64,000 nucleotides of DNA, from assembly GCA_963731205.1 (NCBI GenBank), contig CAVSUJ010000002.1, positions 372,001-436,000 on the forward strand, given 5' to 3'. The stretch comes from DATAZK01 sp963731205. GTDB taxonomy: Bacteria > Actinomycetota > Actinomycetes > Frankiales > Frankiaceae. Positions 8,880 through 17,765 of this stretch are shown here, in pieces. Position 1 is the stretch's first letter; each line of letters begins with the position of its first letter. Under the pieces are notes generated by a model. The model was not told the DNA's origin. It saw only the letters and a list, made by a program, of their open reading frames with translations, and did no database searches. The position numbers were made by a program, and so were the translations under genes.

Positions 8880-10112
8880 TCAGCCAGCGTAGCGAGAATC
8901 ACGGGCCGACAGCCGGGCCAGGACCACGCGCGCGATGTGGGCACCGATCGGCAACGAGGCCGTCGCCGCAGGTGACGGGGCGTTCAGCACATGAACGGCG
9001 TGAGGGCCCTCGCTGATCAGGAAATCGTCGAGCAGCGCGCCGTCGCGACCGACGGCCTGCGCCCTGACTCCCGGAGCTGAGGGCACCAGATCGTCCCCGG
9101 TCAGCTCGGGGACGAGCTGCTGCAAGGCGCGAACGAAGGCAGGCCGCCACAGCGAGCGGCCGTACTCCCCCATCCCGGTCCGCCAGTAGCGCCGGGCGAG
9201 CGCCCAGGTCCCGCGGAAGCGGGCGAGGTCCGCCAGCTCGGACGGGCTGCTGGACCAGCGCCGGTAGCCCTCGCGGCGCAGCGCCAGCACCGCATTCGGC
9301 CCGGCGTGGACCCCGCCGTCGATCCCCCGCGTCAGGTGCACGCCGAGGAACGGAAAGCGCGGATCGGGCACCGGATACACCAGCGCCCGGACCAGTTCGC
9401 GACGTTCGGGGACCAGCTCGTAGTACTCGCCGCGGAACGGCAGGATCCGCGCCGGCGGGATGTCGCCCGCCAGCTCGGCGATCCGATCGCTCTGCAGGCC
9501 CGCGCAATTGACCAGCAACCGGGCCGAGGTGGCGGCGCCGTCCGACGTGTCGACGACCACCTCGCTCGCCCGCGTCCGGATCCCGGTCACGGCATTGCCC
9601 AGCAGCAGCCGACCTCCTGCCGCCTCGACATCCGTGCGGTACGCCCGAGCGACAGCAGGGAAATCCGTGACTGCCGTCGAGGGCACCAGGAGCGCCGCGA
9701 CGGCTCGCACATGGGGCTCGCGTACGGAGAGCTCGGCCGCGCTCAGCTCGCGGACGGCCAGTCCGTGCTCCCGCCCCCGGGCAGCCAGTGCTGACAAGCC
9801 TTTGAGCTGCTCGTCCGCGGTGGCCACGATGACCTTGCCGGTGGTCGAAAAGGGCAGCCCCCGCTCACCGCAGTAAGCCTCGAGCGCCCGGCCGCCCTCG
9901 ATCGCGTACTTCGCCTTGAGGCTGCCCGGCGGGTAGTAGATGCCGCTGTGCACGACGTTGCTGTTGCGCCCGGTCTGATGGGCGGCGATGTGCTTTTCCT
10001 TCTCCACGACGACGACGCGCAGTCCGGGCGAGGCTTCCAGGAGGGCACGGGCCGTCGACAGGCCGACGATGCCGGCCCCGACGATGAGGACGTCGCAGGA
10101 GCCGTCAGGCAT
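8880..10112 (-). CDS. lhgO: L-2-hydroxyglutarate oxidase (LhgO family FAD enzyme)
   Basis: FAD-dependent oxidation of L-2-hydroxyglutarate to 2-oxoglutarate, a metabolite-repair reaction. The 410-residue protein opens with the FAD motif DVLIVGAGIVGLSTARAL. The family block HQTGRNSNVVHSGIYYPPGS, FRGEYYELVPERR and GVHLTRGIDGGVHAGPNAV support LhgO over other DAO-family oxidases. The ATG at 10112 overlaps the 3' end of pth by 8 nt and homology starts there. Its place between pth and the rhamnose genes has no obvious pathway meaning. Confidence 0.88.
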   Translation of the reverse strand: MPDGSCDVLIVGAGIVGLSTARALLEASPGLRVVVVEKEKHIAAHQTGRNSNVVHSGIYYPPGSLKAKYAIEGGRALEAYCGERGLPFSTTGKVIVATADEQLKGLSALAARGREHGLAVRELSAAELSVREPHVRAVAALLVPSTAVTDFPAVARAYRTDVEAAGGRLLLGNAVTGIRTRASEVVVDTSDGAATSARLLVNCAGLQSDRIAELAGDIPPARILPFRGEYYELVPERRELVRALVYPVPDPRFPFLGVHLTRGIDGGVHAGPNAVLALRREGYRRWSSSPSELADLARFRGTWALARRYWRTGMGEYGRSLWRPAFVRALQQLVPELTGDDLVPSAPGVRAQAVGRDGALLDDFLISEGPHAVHVLNAPSPAATASLPIGAHIARVVLARLSARDSRYAG

Positions 10113-10689
10113 TGCTGTGAAACAGGTTCTGCGCGGCGGCGAGCCCCTGCCGGAGCAGTGTGAGGACGGCATCCGCACCACGCTCGATCAGCAGCGGCAG
10201 CTCCTTGCGCTCGGCCGCCGAGAAGTCACGCAACACGAAATCGGCCGGCTCCATCCGCCCGGGAGGGCGACCGATGCCGACCCGCACCCGGGAGTAGTCA
10301 GGAGTGCCGAGCGCCGAATCGATCGAGCGGATGCCGTTGTGACCGCCCGCACCGCCGCCGACCTTCAGCCGTACCGACCCAAAGGGGATGTCGAGCTCGT
10401 CGTGCACGACGATCAGCTGCTCGGGCGTCACCTTGTAGAAGCCGAGGACCGCCTTGACCCGGCCGCCGGACTCGTTCATGTACGAGCGCGGCTTTGCGAG
10501 CACCACCCGCTCGTCACCGAGGTGGGTCTCGACGACGTCAGCGAAGCCGCGGGCGCCCTTCTTGAAACGGGCACCCTGCTGCTCTGCCAGCAGATCGACG
10601 ACGTGAAAGCCCAGATTGTGGCGGTTACCCGCGTACTCGGAACCGGGATTACCGAGCCCGACGACGATCCGCGGACCTGTCGGGCCCAT
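10105..10689 (-). CDS. pth: Peptidyl-tRNA hydrolase
   Basis: Recycles peptidyl-tRNA released by stalled ribosomes. The 194-residue protein has the family motif GLGNPGSEYAGNRHNLGFHVVD with the catalytic His at about residue 24 and the binding Asn at about 14. KPRSYMNESGG and VVHDELDIPFG, which supplies the catalytic Asp, follow, and GGAGGHNGIRSI completes the fold. It sits directly after rplY, the standard glmU-prs-ctc-pth order. Confidence 0.97.
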   Translation of the reverse strand: MGPTGPRIVVGLGNPGSEYAGNRHNLGFHVVDLLAEQQGARFKKGARGFADVVETHLGDERVVLAKPRSYMNESGGRVKAVLGFYKVTPEQLIVVHDELDIPFGSVRLKVGGGAGGHNGIRSIDSALGTPDYSRVRVGIGRPPGRMEPADFVLRDFSAAERKELPLLIERGADAVLTLLRQGLAAAQNLFHSNA

Positions 10690-10692
10690 GAC

Positions 10693-11376
10693 TTACGCCT
10701 CGGCGGGCTGCTCGGCCGATTCGGCAGCCTCGTCCGCAGCGCCTTCTGCACCCTCGCTGGGCTCCGCGCCACTGACCTGACCCGCGCCGGTCTCGGCCTC
10801 GGCCTCGGAAAGCTCGGCGTCGAGCTGCTCGGCCGTCGGGGCGGCAAGACCGCTGACGATCAGCGCATCGCCATCCGTGACCAGGGTCACGCCCTCGGGG
10901 AGGGGAACATCCCGAACGAAGATCGACGTGCCGACCTCGACGCCGGAGACGTCGACCTCGAAGCCGCGCGGAAGGGACGTGGCGTCGGCTTCGACGGTGA
11001 TGCTCGTGAGGTCGTGGTTCAGCAGGATGTCGGAGGAACCGACCTCGCCGGTCAGCTGGACCGGGACGTCGATGCGGACCTTCTCACCGCGGCGCACCAC
11101 GATCAGGTCGATGTGGTCGATGCTCTGCTTCAGCGGATCGCGCTGGACGTCCTTGGCGAGCGCAAGCTCCGAGCCGCCGTCGAGATCGAGGCGGAGCAGC
11201 ACGTTGGCATCGCTACGCAAGGCGAGCTGGATCTCCCGGGCAGGCAGGGAGATGTGGCGCGGCGGCTGGCCGTGACCATAGATCACGGCCGGGACGAGAC
11301 CGGCACGTCGCGTACGACGGGCTCCGCCTTTGCCGAATTCGGTGCGCTGCTCTGCGCGTATACGGACTTCGGCCAC
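10693..11376 (-). CDS. rplY: 50S ribosomal protein L25/general stress protein Ctc
   Basis: Binds 5S rRNA in the large subunit. The 227-residue protein is the long CTC form. An L25 beta-barrel (roughly residues 1-95, with RTEFGKGGARRTRRAGLVPAVIYGHG near the front, here given only as the landmark RRAGLVPAVIYG) is followed by the TL5 C-terminal domain. It ends in an acidic Ala/Glu-rich tail of about 45 residues, typical of actinobacteria. A GAGGAG ribosome site precedes the ATG at 11376. Confidence 0.94.
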   Translation of the reverse strand: MAEVRIRAEQRTEFGKGGARRTRRAGLVPAVIYGHGQPPRHISLPAREIQLALRSDANVLLRLDLDGGSELALAKDVQRDPLKQSIDHIDLIVVRRGEKVRIDVPVQLTGEVGSSDILLNHDLTSITVEADATSLPRGFEVDVSGVEVGTSIFVRDVPLPEGVTLVTDGDALIVSGLAAPTAEQLDAELSEAEAETGAGQVSGAEPSEGAEGAADEAAESAEQPAEA

Positions 11377-11430
11377 GGCTGAAAAACTCCTCGAACGCTA
11401 GCGATGTCAAACCCGAGAACAGGGGGCCAC

Positions 11431-11455
11431 GACCGGACGGTGGGCGCGACCGGTC
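11431..11455 (-). terminator. Possible hairpin downstream of prs
   Basis: In the 90-bp gap between prs and rplY, GACCGG (11431-11436) and CCGGTC (11450-11455) can pair around a 13-nt loop, about 12 nt after the prs stop. There is no T tract. It could be a weak terminator or attenuator; the rplY ribosome site lies further downstream. Confidence 0.25.
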
Positions 11456-11466
11456 AGTTTACGCGC

Positions 11467-12444
11467 TCAGGCCACTCCACCGAACAAGTCCGTGACCGAA
11501 CCGTCGGAGAACACCGCGCGAATGGCTCGCGCGAAAAGCGGAGCGATGGACAGCACCGTCAGCGAGTCGAAGTGGGACTCGGCCGGGATGGGCAGCGTGT
11601 TGGTCACGACGACCTCGCTGATCTGCGAGTTCTTCAACCGGTCAACCGCCGGGCCGCTCATCACCGCGTGCGTGGCGGCGGCGATGACCTCGGTCGCGCC
11701 GTTCTCCATCAGCGCCTCGGCGGCCTTGGTGATGGTGCCGGCGGTGTCGATCATGTCGTCGACGATGATGCAGGTGCGGCCCCGGACCTCACCGACGACG
11801 TCGAACATCTTGACCTCGTTGGGCACATCGGGATCGCGCCTCTTGTGGATGATCGCCAGCGGGCAGCCGAGCCGATCGGTCCAGCGCTCGGCCACACGCA
11901 CCCGGCCGGCATCCGGAGCCACGACCGTCACCTCGCCGCTGATGCGGCCCTCGAGGTATTCGGCGAGCAGCGGAAGCGCGAAGAGGTGGTCGACCGGGCC
12001 GTCGAAGAAACCCTGGATCTGAGCCGTGTGCAGATCGACGGTCATCAGGCGGTTGGCGCCGGCGGTCTTGAACAGATCGGCGACGAGGCGGGCGCTGATC
12101 GGCTCGCGACCGCGGTGCTTCTTGTCCTGGCGAGCGTAGGGATAGAAGGGCGCGACGACGGTGATCCGCTTGGCGGAGGCCCGCTTGAGCGCGTCGACCA
12201 TCAGCAGCTGCTCCATGAGCCAGGTGTTGATGGGAGCGCAGTGGCTCTGCACGACAAAGGCGTCACACCCGCGTACGGACTCCTCGAAGCGGACGAAGAT
12301 CTCGCCGTTGGCGAAGTCGTAGGCGCTCGTGGGTACCGGCATCACCCCGAGGCCGGTACCGATCTCCAGCGCGAGCTCCGGGTGCGCGCGCCCGGAGAAG
12401 AGCATCAGGTTGCGCTTGCTCTTCGCCTTGATGACGCTGCCCAT
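11467..12444 (-). CDS. prs: Ribose-phosphate pyrophosphokinase
   Basis: Makes PRPP from ribose-5-phosphate and ATP for nucleotide, histidine and tryptophan synthesis. It is a 325-residue class I enzyme. Visible motifs are FANGEIFVRFEESVRG, PYARQDKKHRGREPIS in the ATP flap, MTVDLHTAQIQGFFD for metal binding, and CIIVDDMIDTAGTI, the PRPP-binding loop. It starts 9 nt after the glmU stop, so the two are surely co-transcribed, linking sugar-nucleotide and PRPP supply. Confidence 0.97.
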   Translation of the reverse strand: MGSVIKAKSKRNLMLFSGRAHPELALEIGTGLGVMPVPTSAYDFANGEIFVRFEESVRGCDAFVVQSHCAPINTWLMEQLLMVDALKRASAKRITVVAPFYPYARQDKKHRGREPISARLVADLFKTAGANRLMTVDLHTAQIQGFFDGPVDHLFALPLLAEYLEGRISGEVTVVAPDAGRVRVAERWTDRLGCPLAIIHKRRDPDVPNEVKMFDVVGEVRGRTCIIVDDMIDTAGTITKAAEALMENGATEVIAAATHAVMSGPAVDRLKNSQISEVVVTNTLPIPAESHFDSLTVLSIAPLFARAIRAVFSDGSVTDLFGGVA

Positions 12445-12453
12445 CGCGGTTCC

Positions 12454-13920
12454 CTACTCCTTCGCCTGCCGCGCTTGCGCGGCTGCCTGCGCCGACCGGG
12501 TGCCCGGCCGCCGGCGTTCCGTCCAGCCCTCTTTGTTCACCTGACGCGCCCTGCCGATGGCGATGGCCCCCGCCGGAACGTCATCGGTGACCACGCTTCC
12601 GGCCGCCGTGTAAGCGCCATCGCCGATGGTCACCGGTGCCACCAGCAACGAGTCGCTGCCGACGAACGCCGCATCACCCACGACGGTACGGGACTTGTTC
12701 ACCCCGTCGTAGTTGACGAAGACGACCCCGCAGCCGATGTTGCTGCCCTCTCCGACCTCCGCGTCACCGACGTAGGTCAGGTGCGGCACTTTCGTGCCCG
12801 CGCCGATCGTCGCTGCCTTCATCTCCACGTAGGCACCAGCCTTGGCGCCGACGCCGAGCCGGGTGCCGGGCCGCAGGTACGTGTAGGGCCCCACGTCGCA
12901 CTTCGCGCCGATGATCGCGCTGTCGGCGGTGGTGACGCGAACCCGTGCAGCTGAGCCGATTTCGGTGTCGGAAAGGGTGCAGTCGGGGCCGACGACGGCG
13001 CCGCTCGCCACGGTGGTGCGACCTTCCAGCCGCACTCCCTGCAGCAGGGTCACGTCGGGCTCGAGGGCGGTCTCGGCCGACAGCCAGGTGGTCGCCGGAT
13101 CGACGATCGTCACCCCCGCGCGCATGGCGGCTTCCAGCAGGCGCTCATTGAGGACGCGTCCGGCCGCGGCGAGCTGGACGCGATCGTTCACCCCCGCCGT
13201 CTCGGCCGGGTCGGCCGCCTGCCTGGCCTGCACGACCTCGCCGGTGCCGACCAGCCAGGCGACGACGTCGGGCAGGTACTGCTCGCCCTGCGCGTTGTCG
13301 GTGGTCAGCTCGCGGAGCGCGGCCCGCAGGTGGCCGGCGGCGAAGGCGTACACGCCCGTGGCGACCTCGTTGATCTCACGGGTGACGTCGTCGGCGTCGC
13401 GCTCTTCGACGACTTCGCGCACCGCGCCACTGCCGCTGAGCGGGTCACCCTCGCGAACGACCCGTCCGTAGCCGGTCGGGTTGTCGATGACCGCCGTGAG
13501 CAGGGTGGCGGCGGCGTGGTGCTCGGCGTGCAGCTCGAGCAGGCCGGCCAGGGTCTCGGTGCGCAGCAGCGGCGTATCCCCTGGAACGACGAGCACCGCA
13601 GCGTCAGCAGCGAGCTCCCCAGCCGCGTCGAGCGCCTCGACCGCGACGCGTACCGCATGGCCGGTGCCGAGCTGCTGCTCCTGCACCACCGGAACTATTT
13701 CGCCCGGCCTGCCGCCCGGCAGGCTCGCGGCCACCTGCTCGCGTCCGGCGCCGATGACCACAGCGGTAAGCGGAGCCCCGAGCGGGAGGGCGGCGGCGAG
13801 CACATGTCCGAGCATCGAGCGGCCGCCGAGCTCGTGGAGAACTTTGGGGAGCTGCGACTTCATCCGGGTGCCCTCGCCGGCCGCCAGCACGATGACTGCC
13901 GCGGGCGGGGCGTCGGACAC
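12454..13920 (-). CDS. glmU: Bifunctional UDP-N-acetylglucosamine pyrophosphorylase / glucosamine-1-phosphate acetyltransferase
   Basis: Makes UDP-GlcNAc, the peptidoglycan and cell-wall precursor. It has 488 residues. The N-terminal pyrophosphorylase has LAAGEGTRMKSQLPKVLHEL, QLGTGHAVR and VPGDTPLL. The C-terminal left-handed beta-helix has hexapeptide repeats with RPGTRLGVGAKAGAYVEMK, HLTYVGDAEVG and the acetyltransferase segment NYDGVNKSRTVVGD. The GTG at 13920 marks the beginning of homology; the frame is open upstream only because it runs into the tRNA gene 48 bp away. Confidence 0.97.
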   Translation of the reverse strand: MSDAPPAAVIVLAAGEGTRMKSQLPKVLHELGGRSMLGHVLAAALPLGAPLTAVVIGAGREQVAASLPGGRPGEIVPVVQEQQLGTGHAVRVAVEALDAAGELAADAAVLVVPGDTPLLRTETLAGLLELHAEHHAAATLLTAVIDNPTGYGRVVREGDPLSGSGAVREVVEERDADDVTREINEVATGVYAFAAGHLRAALRELTTDNAQGEQYLPDVVAWLVGTGEVVQARQAADPAETAGVNDRVQLAAAGRVLNERLLEAAMRAGVTIVDPATTWLSAETALEPDVTLLQGVRLEGRTTVASGAVVGPDCTLSDTEIGSAARVRVTTADSAIIGAKCDVGPYTYLRPGTRLGVGAKAGAYVEMKAATIGAGTKVPHLTYVGDAEVGEGSNIGCGVVFVNYDGVNKSRTVVGDAAFVGSDSLLVAPVTIGDGAYTAAGSVVTDDVPAGAIAIGRARQVNKEGWTERRRPGTRSAQAAAQARQAKE

Positions 13921-13968
13921 GCGCCGACTGTACCGAGGCGCAGCCACCCGGGGCCGGTAGACCTGCCG

Positions 13969-14039
13969 CTCCCGCGCCAGGATTCGAACCTGGTCCAGGT
14001 GAGTCAAAGTCACCGGTGCTGCCGTTACACCACGCGGGA
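13969..14039 (-). tRNA. trnQ: tRNA-Gln (anticodon TTG)
   Basis: A full cloverleaf can be drawn. The acceptor arms TCCCGCG/CGCGGGA pair over 7 bp. A D-arm with GTGTAACGGCAGCAC follows. The anticodon stem GGTGA/TCACC encloses the loop CTTTGAC with anticodon TTG at 14005-14007. The T-arm is CCAGG-TTCGAAT-CCTGG and the discriminator is G. The 3' CCA is not encoded. It precedes glmU on the same strand, a common actinobacterial arrangement. Confidence 0.95.
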
Positions 14040-14046
14040 CGAGCAC

Positions 14047-14068
14047 CAATCACGATGCCACGTGATTG
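14047..14068. repeat. Inverted repeat upstream of tRNA-Gln and the desaturase
   Basis: CAATCACG and CGTGATTG form perfect 8-bp arms around a 6-nt spacer, 8 bp upstream of the tRNA 5' end, in the 132-bp divergent region shared with the acyl-CoA desaturase. The position fits an operator or a transcript-start hairpin. A second short stem (GGGTCC/GGACCC, 14081-14096) lies beside it. No convincing -35/-10 pair was found. Confidence 0.4.
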
Positions 14069-14171
14069 ACGCCGGCGAAGGGGTCCCGGTGGACCCTCCT
14101 TTACCGATACCGTTGGTAGCACTCCCGGCGATCGCTTTGCGCCATCGCCGTACGACAGGTGGTTACCAGCT

Positions 14172-15173
14172 TTGACGATCTCCGACCTGCCCGTTGCCTC
14201 CCGGCCGCCGTTGCGGGCTCCGCGTCGCCCCCATCTGCCGCTGACGTCGGTTCCCCGCAGCAGGTTCAAGGCCCATGCCGAGCAGGTGCTGCTGGCCACG
14301 ATCATCCTGGTCCCGCTCGCCGCTGTCGTGGCCGCCGTTCCGTTGCTGTGGAACCGTTGGATCACGTGGCGCGATGTCGTTCTGATGGTCGTCCTCTATG
14401 CCATCACCGGACACGGCGTGACGGTCGGTTTCCACCGCTATCTGACCCACGGCGCCTTCAAGGCCAAGCGTGCGCTGCGGGTCGCCCTTGCGGTCGCGGG
14501 AAGCATGGCGGTCGAGGGCCCGGTGATCCGCTGGGTCGCCGATCACCGTCGCCATCACGCGTTCTCCGACTCCGCGGGTGATCCACATTCGCCGTGGATC
14601 AACGGCGGCGGCTTCGGCCCGCTCCTGAAGGGCATGTTCCACGCCCACATCGGCTGGCTGTTCGACACCGAGCAGACCGACCAGAAGCGCTTCGCGCCTG
14701 ATTTGCTACGCGACCGCTCGCTCGTGATCGTCCACAAGATGTTCGGCGCGCTCACCGCCACCAGCCTGATCCTCCCGGCCGTCGTCGGGGGGCTGTGGGG
14801 CTGGTCCTGGGAGGCCGGGCTCGAGGCGTTCTTCTGGGCCGGGCTGGTCCGCATCGCCGTGCTGCACCACGTGACCTGGTCGGTCAACAGCATCTGCCAC
14901 ACCGTCGGCAAGCGGCCGTTCAAGACCCGCGACCGCTCGTCCAACGTCTGGGCGCTGGCCGTCCTCGGCATGGGCGAGAACTGGCACAACCTTCATCACG
15001 CGGAGCCGACGAGCGCCCGCCACGGCGTCCTGCGCGGCCAGATCGACAGCAGCGCCCGCCTCATCCAGGCTTTCGAGAAGCTCGGCTGGGCCAGCGATGT
15101 CCGCTGGCCGGATCCGGCGCGGCTGGCGCGATTGGCGATCGCGGTTCCTGCGACGGCTTCAGCTCCGCTCTAG
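14172..15173 (+). CDS. Acyl-CoA (stearoyl-CoA-type) delta-9 desaturase
   Basis: A membrane di-iron enzyme that puts a cis double bond into acyl-CoA and so tunes membrane fluidity. The 333-residue protein has four hydrophobic segments and the three histidine boxes of the class: HRYLTH, HRRHH and HNLHH (in NWHNLHHAEPTSARHG). This is the DesA3/SCD arrangement. The frame opens with a TTG at 14172, preceded by a weak AGGTGG; no ATG or GTG in this frame fits the N-terminal homology better. It is transcribed away from tRNA-Gln/glmU and converges on ispE with 7 bp between stops. An electron-donor reductase is not adjacent. Confidence 0.92.
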   Translation: MTISDLPVASRPPLRAPRRPHLPLTSVPRSRFKAHAEQVLLATIILVPLAAVVAAVPLLWNRWITWRDVVLMVVLYAITGHGVTVGFHRYLTHGAFKAKRALRVALAVAGSMAVEGPVIRWVADHRRHHAFSDSAGDPHSPWINGGGFGPLLKGMFHAHIGWLFDTEQTDQKRFAPDLLRDRSLVIVHKMFGALTATSLILPAVVGGLWGWSWEAGLEAFFWAGLVRIAVLHHVTWSVNSICHTVGKRPFKTRDRSSNVWALAVLGMGENWHNLHHAEPTSARHGVLRGQIDSSARLIQAFEKLGWASDVRWPDPARLARLAIAVPATASAPL

Positions 15174-15180
15174 CGCCCGA

Positions 15181-16092
15181 TCAGGCCACCACCCGGGCTC
15201 CGTGCACCGGTCCCTGCGCGCAACGCACCTGGCGGCACAAGCCAAGCCCGGCAAGCTCCGACGCGAGGCGTACCGCGTCCTGTGCGTCGCGAGCCAGGAA
15301 GGCACACGTCGGCCCCGATCCGCTCACGAGCGCACCCACCGCGCCCAGTTCGGTGCCCGCCTCCAGCACCCGACGCAGGGCCGGGCGTAGCCGGATGGCC
15401 GGCGTCTGCAGGTCGTTGGCGAGCGTCGCGGCCAACGCGTTCGGATCACCTTGCCGCACGGCCGCCAGCGTGTCCGAATGCGACCAGAGCGCGGGACGCG
15501 GCAGTTCCTCGCGGTAGCGGTCGAGTTCGGCATAGACAGCCGGGGTCGACAGCGCTCCCTCGGCCATGGCGAAGACCCAGTGATACGAGCCGCGGGACAG
15601 CACCGGCGAGAGGATGTCGCCGCGTCCCGTCCCGAGGGCGGTGCCGCCGGTGAGCGAGAACGGGACGTCGCTGCCGAGCTCTCGCGCCAGCGCTTCGAGA
15701 TCGGTGCGGCTCATCGCGGTTTCCCACAACGCGTCGCAAGCCACCAAAGCGGCTGCGGCGTCAGCACTTCCACCCGCCATGCCGGCCGCGACCGGGATCG
15801 CTTTGTGCAGGGCCATCCGCACCCCGGCGGAGACGCCGGCCTTCGCTGCCAGCAGGCGGGCGGCGCGTACCGCGAGGTTGCTCTCGTCGGTGGCAAGCAC
15901 CTTCGAGCCTTCGCCCTCGATGGTGAGGCTGACGGTCCCGGGCGGAGCGGCCTCGACGGTCAGCTCGTCGTAGAGCGAAACAGCCTGCAGCACGGTGCGA
16001 ACCTCGTGGTAGCCCTCGTCGTCCAGCGCGCCGACGGCGAGATAGAGGTTGACCTTTCCGGGTGCGCGGACGGTCAGCTCCCCCACCCGCAT
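15181..16092 (-). CDS. ispE: 4-diphosphocytidyl-2-C-methyl-D-erythritol kinase
   Basis: ATP-dependent kinase of the MEP isoprenoid pathway. The 303-residue GHMP-fold protein has RAPGKVNLYLAVG at the N-terminus, the ATP loop PVAAGMAGGSADAAAAL, a GSDVPFSLTGGTALGTGRG segment and the late VSGSGPTCAFL motif. It is the last gene of rsmI-metG-tatD-ksgA-ispE, 6 bp after ksgA, the usual actinobacterial arrangement. Confidence 0.96.
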   Translation of the reverse strand: MRVGELTVRAPGKVNLYLAVGALDDEGYHEVRTVLQAVSLYDELTVEAAPPGTVSLTIEGEGSKVLATDESNLAVRAARLLAAKAGVSAGVRMALHKAIPVAAGMAGGSADAAAALVACDALWETAMSRTDLEALARELGSDVPFSLTGGTALGTGRGDILSPVLSRGSYHWVFAMAEGALSTPAVYAELDRYREELPRPALWSHSDTLAAVRQGDPNALAATLANDLQTPAIRLRPALRRVLEAGTELGAVGALVSGSGPTCAFLARDAQDAVRLASELAGLGLCRQVRCAQGPVHGARVVA

Positions 16093-16098
16093 AGCTGG

Positions 16099-16956
16099 TC
16101 AATCTAGGGCACGCTGCTGAGCAATACGGGATTGGGCAATTCGCGAAAAGGCGTTCACGTCCAGCGCCTCACCCCGCAGGCCCGGGTCCACGCCCGCGGC
16201 GCGCAGCAGCCGTTCGGCCGCCGCCGCCCCGCCCGCCCACCGGGCCAGGGCGGCCCGAAGTGTCTTGCGGCGCTGGGCGAAGGCGGCGTCGATCACCTCG
16301 AACGTCAGCCGCCGGTCTCCTTCAGGAGGCTCCCGCCGGACGAACGTGAGCAGCGCGCTGTCGACTCGGGGCTGCGGCCAGAACACCGTGCGTGGAACGG
16401 GCGCGGCGACCCGCGACTGCGCGTACCAGGCGAGCTTCGCGCTCGGGACGCCGTAGACCCTGCTACCGGGCGGCGCCGCGAGGCGCTGCGCCACCTCGGC
16501 CTGCACCATGACGACCCCGTGCGCGAGTGCGGGCAGCATCTCGAGCAGGCGCAGCAGAAGAGGGACCGCCACGTTGTAGGGGAGGTTCGCCGCGAGCACC
16601 GTCGCGCTGTCGGGAATGCCCGGGATGTCGACGCGCAACGCATCGCCGGTGATGACCGTCAGTTGATCGGCGACATCGGGAAGTCGGGCGGCGACGGTCT
16701 CGGGCAAGGCCGCGGCGAGGACGGGATCGAGCTCGACCGCCGTCACCCGCACGCCCGCGCCGAGGAGCCCGAGCGTCAACGATCCCAGGCCGGGTCCGAT
16801 CTCCAGCACGTGGTAGTCGTGGGCGAGGTCCGCGAGCCGCACGATGCGCCGCACGGTGTTGGGGTCGACGAGGAAGTTCTGGCCCTTCGACTTCACCGGC
16901 GACACGTCGAGGCGCGCGGCAAGCGCCCGGGTGTCGGCCGGCGAGAGCAGCGTCAC
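16099..16956 (-). CDS. rsmA: 16S rRNA (adenine1518-N6/adenine1519-N6)-dimethyltransferase
   Basis: Also called KsgA. It dimethylates two adjacent adenines in helix 45 of 16S rRNA late in 30S assembly, and its loss gives kasugamycin resistance. The 285-residue protein has KGQNFLVDPN, the SAM loop VLEIGPGLGSLTLGLL, the acidic VTAVELDP motif and the catalytic ANLPYNVAVPLLL. The GTG at 16956 overlaps the tatD stop (GTGA), so translation is coupled. Confidence 0.96.
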   Translation of the reverse strand: MTLLSPADTRALAARLDVSPVKSKGQNFLVDPNTVRRIVRLADLAHDYHVLEIGPGLGSLTLGLLGAGVRVTAVELDPVLAAALPETVAARLPDVADQLTVITGDALRVDIPGIPDSATVLAANLPYNVAVPLLLRLLEMLPALAHGVVMVQAEVAQRLAAPPGSRVYGVPSAKLAWYAQSRVAAPVPRTVFWPQPRVDSALLTFVRREPPEGDRRLTFEVIDAAFAQRRKTLRAALARWAGGAAAAERLLRAAGVDPGLRGEALDVNAFSRIAQSRIAQQRALD

Positions 16957-17765
16957 CAGGCGCCGAAGACCCGGGTGGCCGTAGCGCTCACCGACTCCGC
17001 GAGCTGCTCGACGGGAACCGCTTTGAGCTCCGCCATCGCCCGCAGCGTCAGCGCGACCATGTTCGGCGCATTGTGCTTGCCACGATGCGGCACTGGCGTG
17101 AGGAACGGCGCATCCGTCTCCACTAGCAATTGATCGAGCGGCGTGACTACGAGGGCATCGCGCAGCAGGCCGGCGCTGTTGAAGGTGACGTTGCCGGCGA
17201 ACGACAGCACGAACCCGCGTTCGGCGCACTGCCGGGCGAACTCCGGGCCACCGGAGAAGCAGTGCAGGACGACGCGGTCAGGAGCACCCTCGTCGTCGAG
17301 CACCCGGAGGACGTCGGCGTGCGCGTCACGGTCGTGGATGACGAGGGCCTTTCCGGACGCCTTCGCCAGCGCGATGTGGCGCCGGAACGACTCCTCCTGC
17401 TTGGGCCGGCCCCCTTCCTCGGTGCGGTAGTAGTCGAGCCCGGTCTCGCCGATCGCCCGTACCTGCGGGAGTTTCGCGAGTTCGGCGATGGCGTCGAGGT
17501 CGGAGTCGAGGTCGGCGGACTCCGGGGCTTCGTTGGGATGCATCGCGACGGCAGCCACCACCCCGTCGTACGCAGCGGCGGTCTCGGCGGACCACCGCGA
17601 CGACGGCACGTCGATGCCGACCGTGACCACCCGCGGCACCCCGGCCAAGCGGGCCGCCGCCAGCGCGTCCTCGACCGGAATCGTCAGCAGATCGAGATGG
17701 CAATGGCTGTCGACCGCCGGCACCGTCAACGGATCCGGCGGCGCGGGAATCTCGTCCCGGCTCAC
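16953..17765 (-). CDS. tatD: TatD-family metal-dependent hydrolase/DNase
   Basis: A 270-residue TIM-barrel hydrolase, probably a 3'-5' exonuclease used in DNA quality control. Metal-ligand motifs appear in order: DSHCHLD, AIGETGLDYYR, LVIHDRDAH, VLHCFSGG and LVETDAPFLTP. It sits between metG and ksgA and overlaps both by four bases. Confidence 0.94.
   Translation of the reverse strand: MSRDEIPAPPDPLTVPAVDSHCHLDLLTIPVEDALAAARLAGVPRVVTVGIDVPSSRWSAETAAAYDGVVAAVAMHPNEAPESADLDSDLDAIAELAKLPQVRAIGETGLDYYRTEEGGRPKQEESFRRHIALAKASGKALVIHDRDAHADVLRVLDDEGAPDRVVLHCFSGGPEFARQCAERGFVLSFAGNVTFNSAGLLRDALVVTPLDQLLVETDAPFLTPVPHRGKHNAPNMVALTLRAMAELKAVPVEQLAESVSATATRVFGAW

Noticed and set aside
13978..14049. Upstream extension of the glmU frame, with a possible ATG at 14049.
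   Set aside because: These codons are the tRNA-Gln gene read as protein; GlmU homology begins at the GTG at 13920.
14081..14096. GGGTCC-CGGT-GGACCC as a rho-independent terminator on the + strand.
   Set aside because: No + strand gene ends before it; glmU and tRNA-Gln read the other way. It is noted only as part of the palindromic region.
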